Notes: a model not told the origin generated them from the letters alone. A stretch of 64,000 bases of DNA from Anoxybacterium sp963668245 (GCA_963668245.2 OY764195.2:1922001-1986000), one strand, 5' to 3'; numbered from the stretch's first letter, positions 26,613 through 36,409 are shown. Numbers and translations: made by a program.

Positions 26613-27839
26613 ATGAAACGTTTTCAATTTTTTCAAACAAATAAAGCAGAAAAGATCACTGCGGTTGTATTCCTGATCTTCATAACTTGGATGGCTTATG
26701 GATTGTTTTTTACAGAACATGATGTGAAAGAAGATTTTGTTACTGATTATAGGAATACAGTCTTGGCAGGTACACCGATTGTAGAACGTGTTGTTGGGGC
26801 CATTGATAGTTTTGAAAGGACCATCGACAGTGATACGTATCACAGGGAAAAGTATATCGACTTTTATGGTCGTGTACAGGAACTGCTAGGAAAAAATATT
26901 ATTGTAGATATTGGATATGGACAATTATATAAAACTACATATGGGCAGATTACTTATGCCGTTCCAAAACAGGATGTGACCGAATCCTTAAATGGCATTT
27001 ATCAGCTGAAGGATGATTTGAATCAAGAGGGAATTCCTCTTTTGTTTGTCCAAGCACCTTTTAAACTTCCTGAATTTGAGCAACAGTTGCCAGCCAATAT
27101 CCATGATTATTCCAATGATAATGCAAATCGTTTTCTGCAGGGGCTAGCTCAGAAAGGGATAGATTATTTGGATCTACGTCAAGACTATTGGTCCAAAGGG
27201 TTGACACAAAATCAGCTATTCTTCAATACAGATCATCACTGGACGATACAGGGAGCGTTTCAGGGTTTTCAAAGCCTTGTGAGCAAGCTAAATGGTGATT
27301 ATGGATTTCATATTGATGAAAAAGTAACGGATTTAAGTCAGTATAACCAAATCTTATATCCCAGGGATTATATCGGCTCTATGGGAAGACGTGTTGGTGA
27401 ATCCTATAGTGGGGTCGATGATTTTACACTGATTACACCAAAATTTGATACGGATTATACCGTATATGAAAGAGACTATGGTGGTGAAAAAGTATTTGAA
27501 GGAACCTTTGATCAGGCAGTATTAAATAACAGCTACATGGAAAAAGGAACACCGCTGGATACCAATCGATATGCAGTGTATCATGGCGATAATACAGAAC
27601 TTGAATTTATCAACCATGATGTAGAGAATGGAAAAATACTAATCATCAAGGATTCTTTTGGCCTACCAATCTATTGTTTTCTCTCTGCAGGAGTTCATGA
27701 GGTGCGAGCTTTAGATTTAAGACTTTACGATCAATCGGTAGCTGAATATGCAAAAGAATTTGATCCAGATCTAGTTATTGTATTCTATAATACAGATTGT
27801 TATGGCGGAAATATGTTTGATTTTAACGGTTCTAACTAG
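26613..27839 (+). CDS. DHHW/AlgJ-like SGNH-type acyltransferase partner
   Basis: A 408-aa protein with one N-terminal transmembrane segment (about 14-34) and an extracytoplasmic domain. It holds FFNTDHHWTIQGAF, the DHHW motif of the AlgJ/AlgX-related SGNH hydrolase group, and KDSFGLP near the C terminus, which resembles the GDSx-type serine block. It is expected to complete O-acetyl transfer to a polysaccharide outside the membrane, receiving acyl groups from the MBOAT protein encoded just upstream. The terminator of this pair overlaps its stop codon. Confidence 0.88.
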   Translation: MKRFQFFQTNKAEKITAVVFLIFITWMAYGLFFTEHDVKEDFVTDYRNTVLAGTPIVERVVGAIDSFERTIDSDTYHREKYIDFYGRVQELLGKNIIVDIGYGQLYKTTYGQITYAVPKQDVTESLNGIYQLKDDLNQEGIPLLFVQAPFKLPEFEQQLPANIHDYSNDNANRFLQGLAQKGIDYLDLRQDYWSKGLTQNQLFFNTDHHWTIQGAFQGFQSLVSKLNGDYGFHIDEKVTDLSQYNQILYPRDYIGSMGRRVGESYSGVDDFTLITPKFDTDYTVYERDYGGEKVFEGTFDQAVLNNSYMEKGTPLDTNRYAVYHGDNTELEFINHDVENGKILIIKDSFGLPIYCFLSAGVHEVRALDLRLYDQSVAEYAKEFDPDLVIVFYNTDCYGGNMFDFNGSN

Positions 27840-27856
27840 GAACCGTTTTCTTTTTT
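27825..27856 (+). terminator. Intrinsic terminator overlapping the DHHW stop codon
   Basis: AACGGTTC and GAACCGTT pair around a 7-base loop that contains the TAG stop; TTTTCTTTTTT follows. Confidence 0.85.
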
Positions 27857-27907
27857 AATAGGCAGAATTGTGTAATTTGAAAGTATATTTGTAACGGAAG
27901 TTTAACT

Positions 27908-27935
27908 TTATCAAAATGAGAATTAGTGATACTAT
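27908..27935 (+). promoter_or_regulatory. Probable sigma-A promoter of the SLH glycosidase gene
   Basis: TTATCA (27908-27913), a 16-base spacer, TACTAT (27930-27935), 54 bases before the ATG. Confidence 0.55.
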
Positions 27936-27988
27936 TAGGATGAATAAATGAACAGAGGAATACTTAATTTTAGGGGGTAAGGGATAAC

Positions 27989-30409
27989 ATGGCATTCTTG
28001 AGTAGCAAGCAAGGAACCGCGATCGCTTTGGCTTTTTCGTTATTTGCAGGAACTTTTTTAACTGGATTTACAACCCAGGCAGGTATTGGCAATGTGTATT
28101 ATGAAACAAAAACAGAGATTTTTGACAACACTTACTATTATGAACAGTTTGCGGGACACAGTACAAATGGAATAGAACGGGCATACTATATTGAGGCAGA
28201 TACAAAGGATGCTGAACTAGAGCCTTATGTATTTGAAGGTGATGTAACTGGTATGTATTCGATGAATACAATGATAGCAACATTAGAAAATCAGGGATAT
28301 CACGTGATTGCTGGTGTCAATGGTGATTTATATGATACTGCATCAGGAACACCGAAAGGACTGAGTATACACGATGGGATAATCAGCACTTCTGGGTATG
28401 CTCCAGAATATGTAATGTCCTTTACAGAAGAGGGGGAAGCTTCTTTGGAAAAGGTCAACCTTTCTTATACGTTGAAGGGGACCATCAACGTTCCAACCTA
28501 CGTGACCACAACCTCAGCAGCAGTGCAAACAACCACAAGTGCTGTAACAGAGGGATCTATTACAACGGATGCTACGGTAGAAACACAGCAAGCACTTGTC
28601 TATGTTCCTACTGATTATACTGCTCCAATTGGTTTTTTTAATGTGCCACATGGTGGAGCTAAAGCATTACACTTGTTTAACAGGCAATATGCTACATCTA
28701 CAAAAACTGCAGAAACATCAGTAGAGGTAGTTTTAAATGTAAATACTGCAGCGGAAACAAAATTGAAGGTAGGTGGAACGATTACTGCTACTGTAGCACA
28801 GGTAATCAATGGCAATTTTAACACTCCTATTGGTGAAAACCAGCTTGTCCTTTCTGCGGCATGGGATTCTCCTTATGCAGTGCCTATCTCTCAGCTTTCC
28901 CCTGGCAGTACAGTAGAACTTTCGGTAACAGATAATGGTGGAAATCTTTCGGACTCAGATGAAGCGGTAGGGGTATATTATGTTCTTTATCAAAATGGAC
29001 AGTATGTGACCAATGGAACCAATCTCAATCCACGAACCATCATGGGAATTAAAGCGGATGGAACTCTTGTTGTATACAGCTTGGACGGAAGACAGTCTGG
29101 ATATTCTTCAGGTCTTGGCTTGACGGATACAGCAAAGCATTTGGTTGCATTGGGCTGTACCACAGTGGTCAATATGGACGGCGGAGGCTCTACGGTCATG
29201 GCTGTCAGAGAAGGTGGTGCTGATAAAACTGCAGTACAAAAGAACTCACCTTCAGATGGATATCAAAGAAAAACAACAAATGGATTCTTTTTAGTATATA
29301 AGGGAAGTGGAAGCAGTACGCCAGCGCATCTTCACACATATGCAAGCCAGCCACTTGCTATGCCAGGTGCTCAGATTCAATTATCTACTTACGCATCCAA
29401 TGAAAATTATGAACCAACATCCTTAAAGAAGAGTGTTTCTTATGATATTAGCAGTGATGATGAAACCGGATCTTCGGTCAATAGCAGTGGGGTGCTTCTA
29501 GCAGGAAATAAAATTGGTACGGTGTGCGTAGAAGCTGAGAGTGGAGGTATTAATACCTCCATCGCTGTGGATATTCAAAACAATATAACCTTTACAACCA
29601 ATACGCAAAACCTAGTGATTGATCCAGGAAAAACATCGGATATTAACGTCACTGCGTATTTCGGATATTCGCCGATTGCAAGTATGGATAGCCTATATCA
29701 ATGGTCTTGTGACGGGGTGATTGGCACCATTGATGCCAATGGGCTGTTTCAGGCGACAAGCGAATCGGGTGTGTCAGGAAATATTTATGTAAGCTATAAT
29801 GGGGTTACAAAAACAATACCAGTTCAAGTGGGCGCCTCTTCTGTAGACTTCCAAGATACCAAAGAACATTGGGCTCGAGATTATATTGGAAAATTGGCGG
29901 CAAGAGGGATTGTCAATGGTATGGGAGACAATTACTATATGCCAGATGATTCCTTAACAAGAGCACAGTTTTTGACGATGCTCGCAAAAACAGTGTATGG
30001 GCTTGATACGAGTCAATCGACAGCGACAGGCTTTACCGATGTTCCTGATTACGAATGGTTCTACAATTATGTAAATTGGGGATATGAAAACGGTATTGTA
30101 AAAGGTATTGACGAAGTAACTTTTGCACCAAACAATAATATTACAAGAGAACAAATGGCAATTATGCTCAGTAACTTCACCAGAAGTACTGGAATTGTAT
30201 TGCCAGAAACTACTGCTAACACAAGCTTTACAGATAGTAATTTCATCAGTGAGTGGGCAAATGAATCTGTTAACAAGATTGTTCTTGCAGGAATCATGGG
30301 CGGATATCCAGAGGGTGATTTTATTCCGCAAGGAAATGCGACTAGGGCAGAAGCGGCTGCAGTGATTTACAAATATATATCCATACGCGACAATATTGCA
30401 AAAAAATAA
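27989..30409 (+). CDS. Secreted phosphodiester glycosidase (NAGPA domain) with SLH cell-wall anchor
   Basis: An 806-aa exported protein. It has a Sec signal peptide (1-31), a NAGPA-type phosphodiester glycosidase domain (about 60-440, with VIAGVNGDLYD, NPRTIMGIKADGTLV and VVNMDGGGSTVMA), then a beta-rich Ig/Big-like region (about 445-615), and three SLH repeats (about 620-800: FQDTKEHWARDYI..., FTDVPDYEWFYNYV..., FTDSNFISEWANES...). The NAGPA family cleaves sugar-1-phosphodiester links; in bacteria it is thought to act on wall glycopolymers or exopolysaccharide. SLH repeats bind pyruvylated secondary wall polymers, so the enzyme should sit on the outer face. A Ser/Thr/Ala-rich stretch near residues 170-205 is inserted in the catalytic domain. 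It lies next to the O-acylation pair, suggesting shared surface-polymer work. Confidence 0.9.
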   Translation: MAFLSSKQGTAIALAFSLFAGTFLTGFTTQAGIGNVYYETKTEIFDNTYYYEQFAGHSTNGIERAYYIEADTKDAELEPYVFEGDVTGMYSMNTMIATLENQGYHVIAGVNGDLYDTASGTPKGLSIHDGIISTSGYAPEYVMSFTEEGEASLEKVNLSYTLKGTINVPTYVTTTSAAVQTTTSAVTEGSITTDATVETQQALVYVPTDYTAPIGFFNVPHGGAKALHLFNRQYATSTKTAETSVEVVLNVNTAAETKLKVGGTITATVAQVINGNFNTPIGENQLVLSAAWDSPYAVPISQLSPGSTVELSVTDNGGNLSDSDEAVGVYYVLYQNGQYVTNGTNLNPRTIMGIKADGTLVVYSLDGRQSGYSSGLGLTDTAKHLVALGCTTVVNMDGGGSTVMAVREGGADKTAVQKNSPSDGYQRKTTNGFFLVYKGSGSSTPAHLHTYASQPLAMPGAQIQLSTYASNENYEPTSLKKSVSYDISSDDETGSSVNSSGVLLAGNKIGTVCVEAESGGINTSIAVDIQNNITFTTNTQNLVIDPGKTSDINVTAYFGYSPIASMDSLYQWSCDGVIGTIDANGLFQATSESGVSGNIYVSYNGVTKTIPVQVGASSVDFQDTKEHWARDYIGKLAARGIVNGMGDNYYMPDDSLTRAQFLTMLAKTVYGLDTSQSTATGFTDVPDYEWFYNYVNWGYENGIVKGIDEVTFAPNNNITREQMAIMLSNFTRSTGIVLPETTANTSFTDSNFISEWANESVNKIVLAGIMGGYPEGDFIPQGNATRAEAAAVIYKYISIRDNIAKK

Positions 30410-30442
30410 CAATTAAAATTTTTACTGGAAACAAGCGTTTTG

Positions 30443-30484
30443 AAAGGTACCATCAGATCAAAGACTGGGGTACCTTTGATTTTC
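30443..30484 (+). terminator. Probable terminator after the SLH glycosidase gene
   Basis: AAAGGTACC pairs with GGTACCTTT around a 17-base loop; only a short T-rich stretch follows, so strength is doubtful. Confidence 0.5.
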
Positions 30485-30495
30485 ATGACTTTTCC

Positions 30496-30524
30496 TTTAC
30501 ACCGTGGGGGAGAAAAGATATAAT
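30496..30524 (+). promoter_or_regulatory. Strong sigma-A promoter of the M16 peptidase gene
   Basis: TTTACA (30496-30501), exactly 17 bases, TATAAT (30519-30524). The expected start of transcription near 30531 rules out translation from the ATG at 30523, whose apparent GGGGGAG ribosome site lies in the promoter spacer. Confidence 0.88.
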
Positions 30525-30555
30525 GATAAGAAAAATAAGGAAAGTGGTAACATGT

Positions 30556-31806
30556 ATGATTATAAATAAAACATTAAAATGTGGTGTTCGAGTCGTTATG
30601 GAAAAAATCCCATATGTTCAATCGGTTTCAATCGGTATGTGGGTGAGAGCAGGTTCGATAGATGAGACCCCTAAAATCTCAGGTATTTCACACTTCATCG
30701 AGCATATGTTTTTTAAGGGAACTGAAGAACGAAGCGCAAAAAAAATTGCTGAAGATGTGGACAAAATTGGTGGTCAAATCAATGCATTTACTGGCAAAGA
30801 AGCAACATGCTATTACTTAAAAACGCTAGCTTCCAACGTAGATCAAGCAGCGGACATTTTATTGGACATGTTTCTTAATTCCAAGTTTGATGAAGAGGAA
30901 ATGGAGAAAGAAAAAAGGGTTGTTTGCGAAGAAATCAAGATGATTGAGGATTCGCCAGAAGATGATGCTCACGATATTATCAGCGAGCTAGTCTTTAAAG
31001 GTAGTCCGTTTGCAAAATCTATCATCGGAACACCAAAATCATTGGAAGGCATCACCAGCAAGGTAATTCATAAATATATTAAAGATGAATACACACGCGA
31101 CCATCTTGTTGTTTCTGTCTGTGGAAATTTTGATGAAGATCATATTTGTGAGTTGTTTGAAAACAAATTGATGAATCTCAGTGCATCAAAACCATCAAAA
31201 GCATATGAAACTGTAGCCAATGAACCGAGCTTTAAGGTGAAAACAAAGGATATTGAACAGTCCCATCTTTGCCTTGGACTAAAAGGACTCGCGTTGGATG
31301 ATGATAGATACTATCCGCTTGCACTGCTCAACAATATTATGGGTGGAAGCATGAGCTCTAGATTGTTTCAAAACATTAGAGAAGAAAAAGGATTGGCGTA
31401 TTCGGTTTATACCATGTCCAGCTCCTTTAGTGAAACAGGCTATTTTAATATTTATGCAGGCGTTAGCCACGATAAGGTTAAAGATGCAATTGTCGGTATT
31501 AAAGAAGAGTTAAACATGCTGAAAAAAGATGGAATCACTGAAGAGGAACTTCAAATTGCAAAAGAACAACTAAAAGGCGGCTATATTTTCAGCCTAGAAA
31601 ATGTAAATGGAAGAATGTTTTCCATCGGCAAAAACATGTTGCTCCTAAATCGTACCTATACACCAGAACAAGTTATGTCCAGCATTGATGCAGTGACTTT
31701 GGATGACATGCGTGATATTTCAACTTTAATTACTGATATGAATCAGTATTCAGGTGTTCTGATTGGAAAAAAACGAATTAATTTGAAAGCTGTCTTACAA
31801 GCATAG
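30556..31806 (+). CDS. M16-family zinc peptidase (processing-peptidase-like)
   Basis: A 416-aa peptidase of the M16B type (YmxG/PqqL-like, related to mitochondrial processing peptidase). The inverted zinc motif HFIEH appears near residue 50, with the downstream Glu in VVCEEIKMIEDSPEDDAHD, and the C-terminal half carries the second M16 domain (GSMSSRLFQNIREEKGLAYSVYT). In Firmicutes the gene is often next to pnp and dut, and here it precedes dut. The start at 30556 (MIINKTLKCG) is chosen because the promoter TATAAT box covers the earlier in-frame ATG at 30523. Its physiological substrate is unknown. Confidence 0.9.
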   Translation: MIINKTLKCGVRVVMEKIPYVQSVSIGMWVRAGSIDETPKISGISHFIEHMFFKGTEERSAKKIAEDVDKIGGQINAFTGKEATCYYLKTLASNVDQAADILLDMFLNSKFDEEEMEKEKRVVCEEIKMIEDSPEDDAHDIISELVFKGSPFAKSIIGTPKSLEGITSKVIHKYIKDEYTRDHLVVSVCGNFDEDHICELFENKLMNLSASKPSKAYETVANEPSFKVKTKDIEQSHLCLGLKGLALDDDRYYPLALLNNIMGGSMSSRLFQNIREEKGLAYSVYTMSSSFSETGYFNIYAGVSHDKVKDAIVGIKEELNMLKKDGITEEELQIAKEQLKGGYIFSLENVNGRMFSIGKNMLLLNRTYTPEQVMSSIDAVTLDDMRDISTLITDMNQYSGVLIGKKRINLKAVLQA

Positions 31807-31863
31807 TCTTGATGGCATGCTAAGGTTTGAGATTCAGATATACGTAAAGGAAAGAGAATATAG

Positions 31864-32298
31864 ATGGAACAAATAAAAATACAATATCTGAATGAAGATA
31901 TGATACGGCTTGCCTATATTGAAGGAAAGTCAGACTGGATTGATCTTCGTAGTGCGGAGCACGTCGAACTCAAAGCTGGTGATTTTGCATTGATACATCT
32001 TGGAGTGGCTATGGAATTGCCTTTTGGATATGAAGCGCATATTGTACCGCGAAGTAGTACCTTCAAAAACTATGGCATCATTCAGACCAATCATTGCGGA
32101 ATTGTGGATTCGTCCTACTGTGGACCAAGTGATTGGTGGAAAATGCCTGTTTATGCACTGCGAGATACAGTGATTGAAAAAAATGATCGAATTTGTCAGT
32201 TTAGAATTCAAAAAAACCAGCCCGTTATTGATTTTCGAGAAGTGAATGAATTGATGGGGCAGAGTAGAGGTGGATTTGGGAGCACTGGCAAAAGATAG
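31864..32298 (+). CDS. dut: Deoxyuridine 5'-triphosphate nucleotidohydrolase
   Basis: Trimeric dUTPase, which removes dUTP and supplies dUMP. All five family motifs can be seen: DLRS (I), PRSSTFKNYGI (II), GIVDSSYCG (III), NDRICQFRI (IV) and the P-loop-like C-terminal RGGFGSTGK (V). Motif III reads YCGPSDWWKMP, an insertion-bearing variant also found in other Firmicutes dUTPases. It has 144 aa. It sits with dgt, dnaG and rpoD, a nucleotide/replication group. Confidence 0.94.
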   Translation: MEQIKIQYLNEDMIRLAYIEGKSDWIDLRSAEHVELKAGDFALIHLGVAMELPFGYEAHIVPRSSTFKNYGIIQTNHCGIVDSSYCGPSDWWKMPVYALRDTVIEKNDRICQFRIQKNQPVIDFREVNELMGQSRGGFGSTGKR

Positions 32299-32346
32299 AT
32301 ACAATCTGTTTATTAGGTTCTAAATCTCAAGCTGAGGTAGTAAGTT

Positions 32347-33357
32347 ATGATTCTTAGAGAAAGTTTGGAAAAAAGAGAATATCAGATTTTGTCACCGTAT
32401 GCAGCAAAGGTAGCGGAGACAAGAGGGCGCGAACAAACTGAGGAAAAATGTCAGGTAAGAACCGACTTTCAGAGAGACCGTGACCGGATTGTCCATTCAA
32501 AAGCTTTTCGTAGACTGATGCATAAGACACAGGTTTTTTTAGCTCCAGAAGGAGATCACTTCCGAACGAGACTGACTCATACCATTGAAGTTTCTCAAAT
32601 TGCAAGAACAATTGCAAGAGCGTTAGGACTCAATGAAGATTTAACAGAGGCTATAGCAATGGGACATGATTTGGGACATACGCCTTTTGGACACAATGGG
32701 GAAACCTACCTTGCAGAAATACATCCTGGCGGTTTTCAGCACAATGAACAAAGCCTGAGAGTAGTCGACGTTTTAGAAAATAGTAATATAAGACGTGGAA
32801 TGAATCTAACCGCAGAAGTGCGTGATGGAATTCTCAACCATACCGGTAAGGTGACTCCTTTTACAATGGAAGGTCAGATTGTAAAGATTAGTGACCGCAT
32901 TGCCTACATCAATCATGATATAGATGATGCTCTTCGTGGTGGCATTATTCTAGAAACAGATTTGCCCGAGGATTGTGTGACTGTGCTTGGTAACAATCAT
33001 AGAACAAGAATCAATACATTGGTCAATGATTTGGTTTGCAATAGTGACGACAAACCAGAAATTATTATGAGCGAAGAATGTAGCTATTATATGAACAAAC
33101 TGCGAAACTTTATGTTCGAAAATGTTTATCATAGTAAAGTCGTAAAAAAAGATGAAGAGCTGGATAAAGTCAAAAATATGATTTGGTCCTTATACAAATA
33201 TTATAAGCAGAATGACAAAGAACTTCCTAAGGAAAGAAGAGATATGATAGAAGAGTTTGGAATTGATGAAGTGGTAAAAGATCATATTGCTGGTATGACA
33301 GACCGATATGCGTTGACAAGCTTTCGTCATATTTTCATTCCTACTGGATGGAGGTAA
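32347..33357 (+). CDS. dgt: dGTP triphosphohydrolase-like HD protein
   Basis: A 336-aa HD-domain dNTP triphosphohydrolase that splits dNTPs to nucleoside and tripolyphosphate. Motifs are FRRLMHKTQVFLAPEGDHFRTRLTHTIEV (first His) and AIAMGHDLGHTPFGHNGE (HD pair), then HNEQSLRVV and DRIAYINHDIDDAL. It is the shorter dgt-like class common next to dnaG in Firmicutes. Substrate range cannot be told from sequence. Its TAA is followed at once by an in-frame ATG of the dnaG frame. Confidence 0.93.
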   Translation: MILRESLEKREYQILSPYAAKVAETRGREQTEEKCQVRTDFQRDRDRIVHSKAFRRLMHKTQVFLAPEGDHFRTRLTHTIEVSQIARTIARALGLNEDLTEAIAMGHDLGHTPFGHNGETYLAEIHPGGFQHNEQSLRVVDVLENSNIRRGMNLTAEVRDGILNHTGKVTPFTMEGQIVKISDRIAYINHDIDDALRGGIILETDLPEDCVTVLGNNHRTRINTLVNDLVCNSDDKPEIIMSEECSYYMNKLRNFMFENVYHSKVVKKDEELDKVKNMIWSLYKYYKQNDKELPKERRDMIEEFGIDEVVKDHIAGMTDRYALTSFRHIFIPTGWR

Positions 33358-33465
33358 ATGGACAGGGATAAAAAAATAAAAAAATTTTTTAGAAAAAAAA
33401 GGAATCCTGTACTTTTTGTCGAATATATAAATTATAATTTAGAAAGTATACTAAATGGAGACAAT

Positions 33466-35244
33466 GTGGGTGTAGGATTGAGTGATAATATCGTTGAAGA
33501 AATAAAGAGTAGGTGCAATATCGTTGATGTGATTGGGCGCCATGTAGTTTTGAAACGTGCTGGAAATAACTACAAAGGCGTGTGCCCGTTCCACAACGAA
33601 AAGACACCTTCTTTTGTTGTTTCAGAAAACAAACAAATCTTTACTTGTTTTGGCTGTGGTGCAACTGGTGATGTTTTGGAGTTTGTTCAGAGATATCACA
33701 ATCTTGATTTTCATGGTGCCATAGAAAAGCTGGCAGATGAGTATGGGCTAGAAGTAAAGAATTCAGGGTTTCAATTGGAAAAAGACAAAGCACTTTTTTA
33801 TGAATTGAATCGAGAAGCAGCAACCTTTTTTTACCGTGCTTTCACAAAGTCTCAGAATCCTGGATATGAGTATATGAAAAAGCGAGGGCTAGAACCACAA
33901 ACGTTACGGCAATTTGGTGTTGGCTATGCAGATGGTTCGTGGGATAGTCTTTATCAGCATTTCATACAAAGAGGTGTAGACGCAAAAACGCTTTTGGATT
34001 TGGGACTTGTCTCCTATTCAAATGGAAAATATTTTGACAAATACAGAGATCGAGTCATTTTTCCAATTATCAACACAAGAGGAAAGGTGATTGGATTTGG
34101 AGGAAGAATTTTGGGAGATGGAACTCCCAAATACCTGAATTCCCCTGAATCCTCCGTTTTTTTAAAGAAAAATAACTTGTATGGATTAAACTTAACTAGA
34201 CAGGATATAAATAAGGAGAATCATGTTATTCTAGTAGAAGGCTACATGGATGTTATTTCTCTTTACCAACACGGTGTTCGGAATGTATCGGCATCACTTG
34301 GAACTGCACTGACAGAAAACCAAGCTGCTATGTTAAAACGATATACGGACAATGTGATTTTGTCTTATGATGCAGATACAGCAGGGCAAGCAGCAGCTCT
34401 TCGAGGCATGGATATTTTACATCGAAGCGGTTGTAAAGTAAAAGTTTTGCATGTAACTGACGGTAAAGATCCTGATGAGTTCATCAAAAAGAACGGCAAA
34501 TCAGAGTTCTTAAAACTAGTACAAAGTGCGATGCCTTTTGCGGATTACAAGATTCACTTATTAAAAAAGCGGCTGGATCTTGCAACCACAGAGGGGAGTG
34601 TTGAGTTTTTACAAGAAACAGCAAAAATATTAGCAGAATTAAGCCCCGTAGAAGCAGATATTTATATCAAAAAAATTGCGAAAGAAACCAATATATCAGA
34701 AGGTGCTATTCGACTAGAGATCAGCGGGAATGCAAATCAAGAGGGTTCACAGTATCATCCACATCCTCGAACATCTGGAGACATGGCACATATTCGAAAT
34801 ATGAAAAAAAGTATCTCAGCACCAGGTAGTATGCTTGAAAAAAACTTGATTCGGCTTATGCTTTACAAGAGCAATTATGTACTGAAAGTGAAACCGTATG
34901 ATTGGGTGATGAGAAGTCCATCAGCAGAGCGGATCTATCAATTAATCGTTTCGATTTATCAGGACGATGCGGAGATTGATTTGAAGAAGCTGAAGGATGG
35001 TTTGGAATTGGAAGACAATCGATTTTTAGAAGATATTATGGAGAATATTCAGTTTTCTGATAAAGATGAGCAAGTGTTCCAAGACTGTGTTACACGCATT
35101 GAAGCGGCTAGATTAGAAAAACGAGAGCAGGAAATCATTCAAATTATTTCTATACTGGATGATGAAAATGATCGAGATAAAATCAAAGCCCTTACAATAG
35201 AATTAATGGAAATACAAAAATCGAAAAATAAAGATAGAAGGTAA
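33466..35244 (+). CDS. dnaG: DNA primase DnaG
   Basis: Synthesises RNA primers at the replication fork. The CHC2 zinc-binding motif (CPFH...CFGCG), the N-terminal core with the EGYMDVISLYQ TOPRIM glutamate and DADTAGQAA, and the C-terminal helicase-binding region are all present. I favour GTG 33466 as start (592 aa): GGAG lies five bases upstream, and the family normally begins just before DNIVEEIKSRCNIVDVIG. The frame is open back to an ATG at 33358 directly after dgt, but those 36 residues are very A+T-rich and basic and do not match primases. Confidence 0.93.
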   Translation: MGVGLSDNIVEEIKSRCNIVDVIGRHVVLKRAGNNYKGVCPFHNEKTPSFVVSENKQIFTCFGCGATGDVLEFVQRYHNLDFHGAIEKLADEYGLEVKNSGFQLEKDKALFYELNREAATFFYRAFTKSQNPGYEYMKKRGLEPQTLRQFGVGYADGSWDSLYQHFIQRGVDAKTLLDLGLVSYSNGKYFDKYRDRVIFPIINTRGKVIGFGGRILGDGTPKYLNSPESSVFLKKNNLYGLNLTRQDINKENHVILVEGYMDVISLYQHGVRNVSASLGTALTENQAAMLKRYTDNVILSYDADTAGQAAALRGMDILHRSGCKVKVLHVTDGKDPDEFIKKNGKSEFLKLVQSAMPFADYKIHLLKKRLDLATTEGSVEFLQETAKILAELSPVEADIYIKKIAKETNISEGAIRLEISGNANQEGSQYHPHPRTSGDMAHIRNMKKSISAPGSMLEKNLIRLMLYKSNYVLKVKPYDWVMRSPSAERIYQLIVSIYQDDAEIDLKKLKDGLELEDNRFLEDIMENIQFSDKDEQVFQDCVTRIEAARLEKREQEIIQIISILDDENDRDKIKALTIELMEIQKSKNKDRR

Positions 35245-35260
35245 AGGTAGGTGGGGTCAC

Positions 35261-36409
35261 ATGGGCTATGAAGAAGGGCACGAAGATAAAAAAATTGAAT
35301 ATGTGAGTGAACTGATTGAAAAAGCCAAAAGTAAAGGTTCAATTACATTTAGAGAAATATCAGATTGTCTTGAAAGTGTGGAGATGGATAAGGACCAGAT
35401 GGATGAATTTTATGATTCCTTGGTTTCTATGGGAGTAGAAATTGTCTCAGAGGTTGATCCAGATGATTTTGAGATAATCGAGATGGAACAAGATGAAGAT
35501 GAGGATATGGATTCTTCTTTGGATGAGATGAACACAGAAGATGGGGAAATTGATTTAGAAGCTACACTTCCTAAAGGGATTGCAGTTGATGATCCAGTCA
35601 GAATGTATCTGAAAGAGATTGGAAAAGTACCTCTGCTTTCAGCAGAAGAGGAAATAGAGCTTGCAAGAAGAATGGAGCAGGGAGACGAAGAAGCAAAAAA
35701 ACGGCTATGTGAAGCAAACTTGAGATTGGTTGTTAGTATTGCAAAAAGGTATGTAGGAAGAGGTATGCTCTTCTTAGACTTGATTCAAGAAGGAAATCTC
35801 GGCTTGATTAAGGCTGTAGATAAGTTCGATTGGAGAAAAGGATATAAATTTAGTACCTATGCGACTTGGTGGATTCGTCAGGCAATTACAAGATCTATTG
35901 CAGATCAGGCGAGAACGATTCGTATTCCAGTACATATGGTTGAAACAATCAATAAGTTGATTCGTATTTCACGTCAGTTATTGCAAGAGTACGGCAGGGA
36001 ACCGACTCCAGAAGAAATTGCGGCTGAGATGGATATTTCAGAAGAAAAAGTAAGAGAAATCTTAAAAATCGCTCAAGAACCAGTCTCTCTTGAGACACCG
36101 ATTGGTGAAGAAGAAGACAGTCACTTGGGAGATTTTATCCCAGATGACGATGTGCCTGCTCCAGCAGAAGCAGCAGCATTTTCTATGCTAAAAGAACAGC
36201 TTGTAGAAGTGCTTGACACACTTACAGACAGAGAACAGAAAGTATTAAAGCTACGTTTTGGACTTGATGATGGAAGAGCAAGGACATTAGAAGAAGTTGG
36301 CAGAAGATTTGATGTCACAAGAGAAAGAATTCGTCAAATTGAGGCAAAAGCTCTTCGCAAGCTCAGACATCCAAGCAGAAGCAAAAAGCTGAAGGATTAT
36401 TTAGAATAA
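35261..36409 (+). CDS. rpoD: Primary RNA polymerase sigma factor SigA/RpoD
   Basis: Vegetative sigma factor, 382 aa. Region 1.1 and a very acidic linker (EMEQDEDEDMDSSLDEMN) precede region 1.2 (DPVRMYLKEIGKVPLLS), region 2 (RYVGRGMLFLDLIQEGNLGLIKAVDKFD, YKFSTYATWWIRQAITR), region 3 (TPEEIAAEMDISEEKVREIL) and region 4 (LRFGLDDGRARTLEEVG, VTRERIRQIEAKALRKLRHP). It follows dnaG by 16 bases, the classic macromolecular-synthesis arrangement. The promoters found here (TTGACA/TATAAT with 17-base spacers) are those expected for this factor. Confidence 0.97.
   Translation: MGYEEGHEDKKIEYVSELIEKAKSKGSITFREISDCLESVEMDKDQMDEFYDSLVSMGVEIVSEVDPDDFEIIEMEQDEDEDMDSSLDEMNTEDGEIDLEATLPKGIAVDDPVRMYLKEIGKVPLLSAEEEIELARRMEQGDEEAKKRLCEANLRLVVSIAKRYVGRGMLFLDLIQEGNLGLIKAVDKFDWRKGYKFSTYATWWIRQAITRSIADQARTIRIPVHMVETINKLIRISRQLLQEYGREPTPEEIAAEMDISEEKVREILKIAQEPVSLETPIGEEEDSHLGDFIPDDDVPAPAEAAAFSMLKEQLVEVLDTLTDREQKVLKLRFGLDDGRARTLEEVGRRFDVTRERIRQIEAKALRKLRHPSRSKKLKDYLE

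Noticed and set aside
33358..33465. ATG immediately after dgt as the dnaG start
   Set aside because: The 36 extra residues are lysine- and A+T-rich and unlike primases; GTG 33466 has a ribosome site and the right context.
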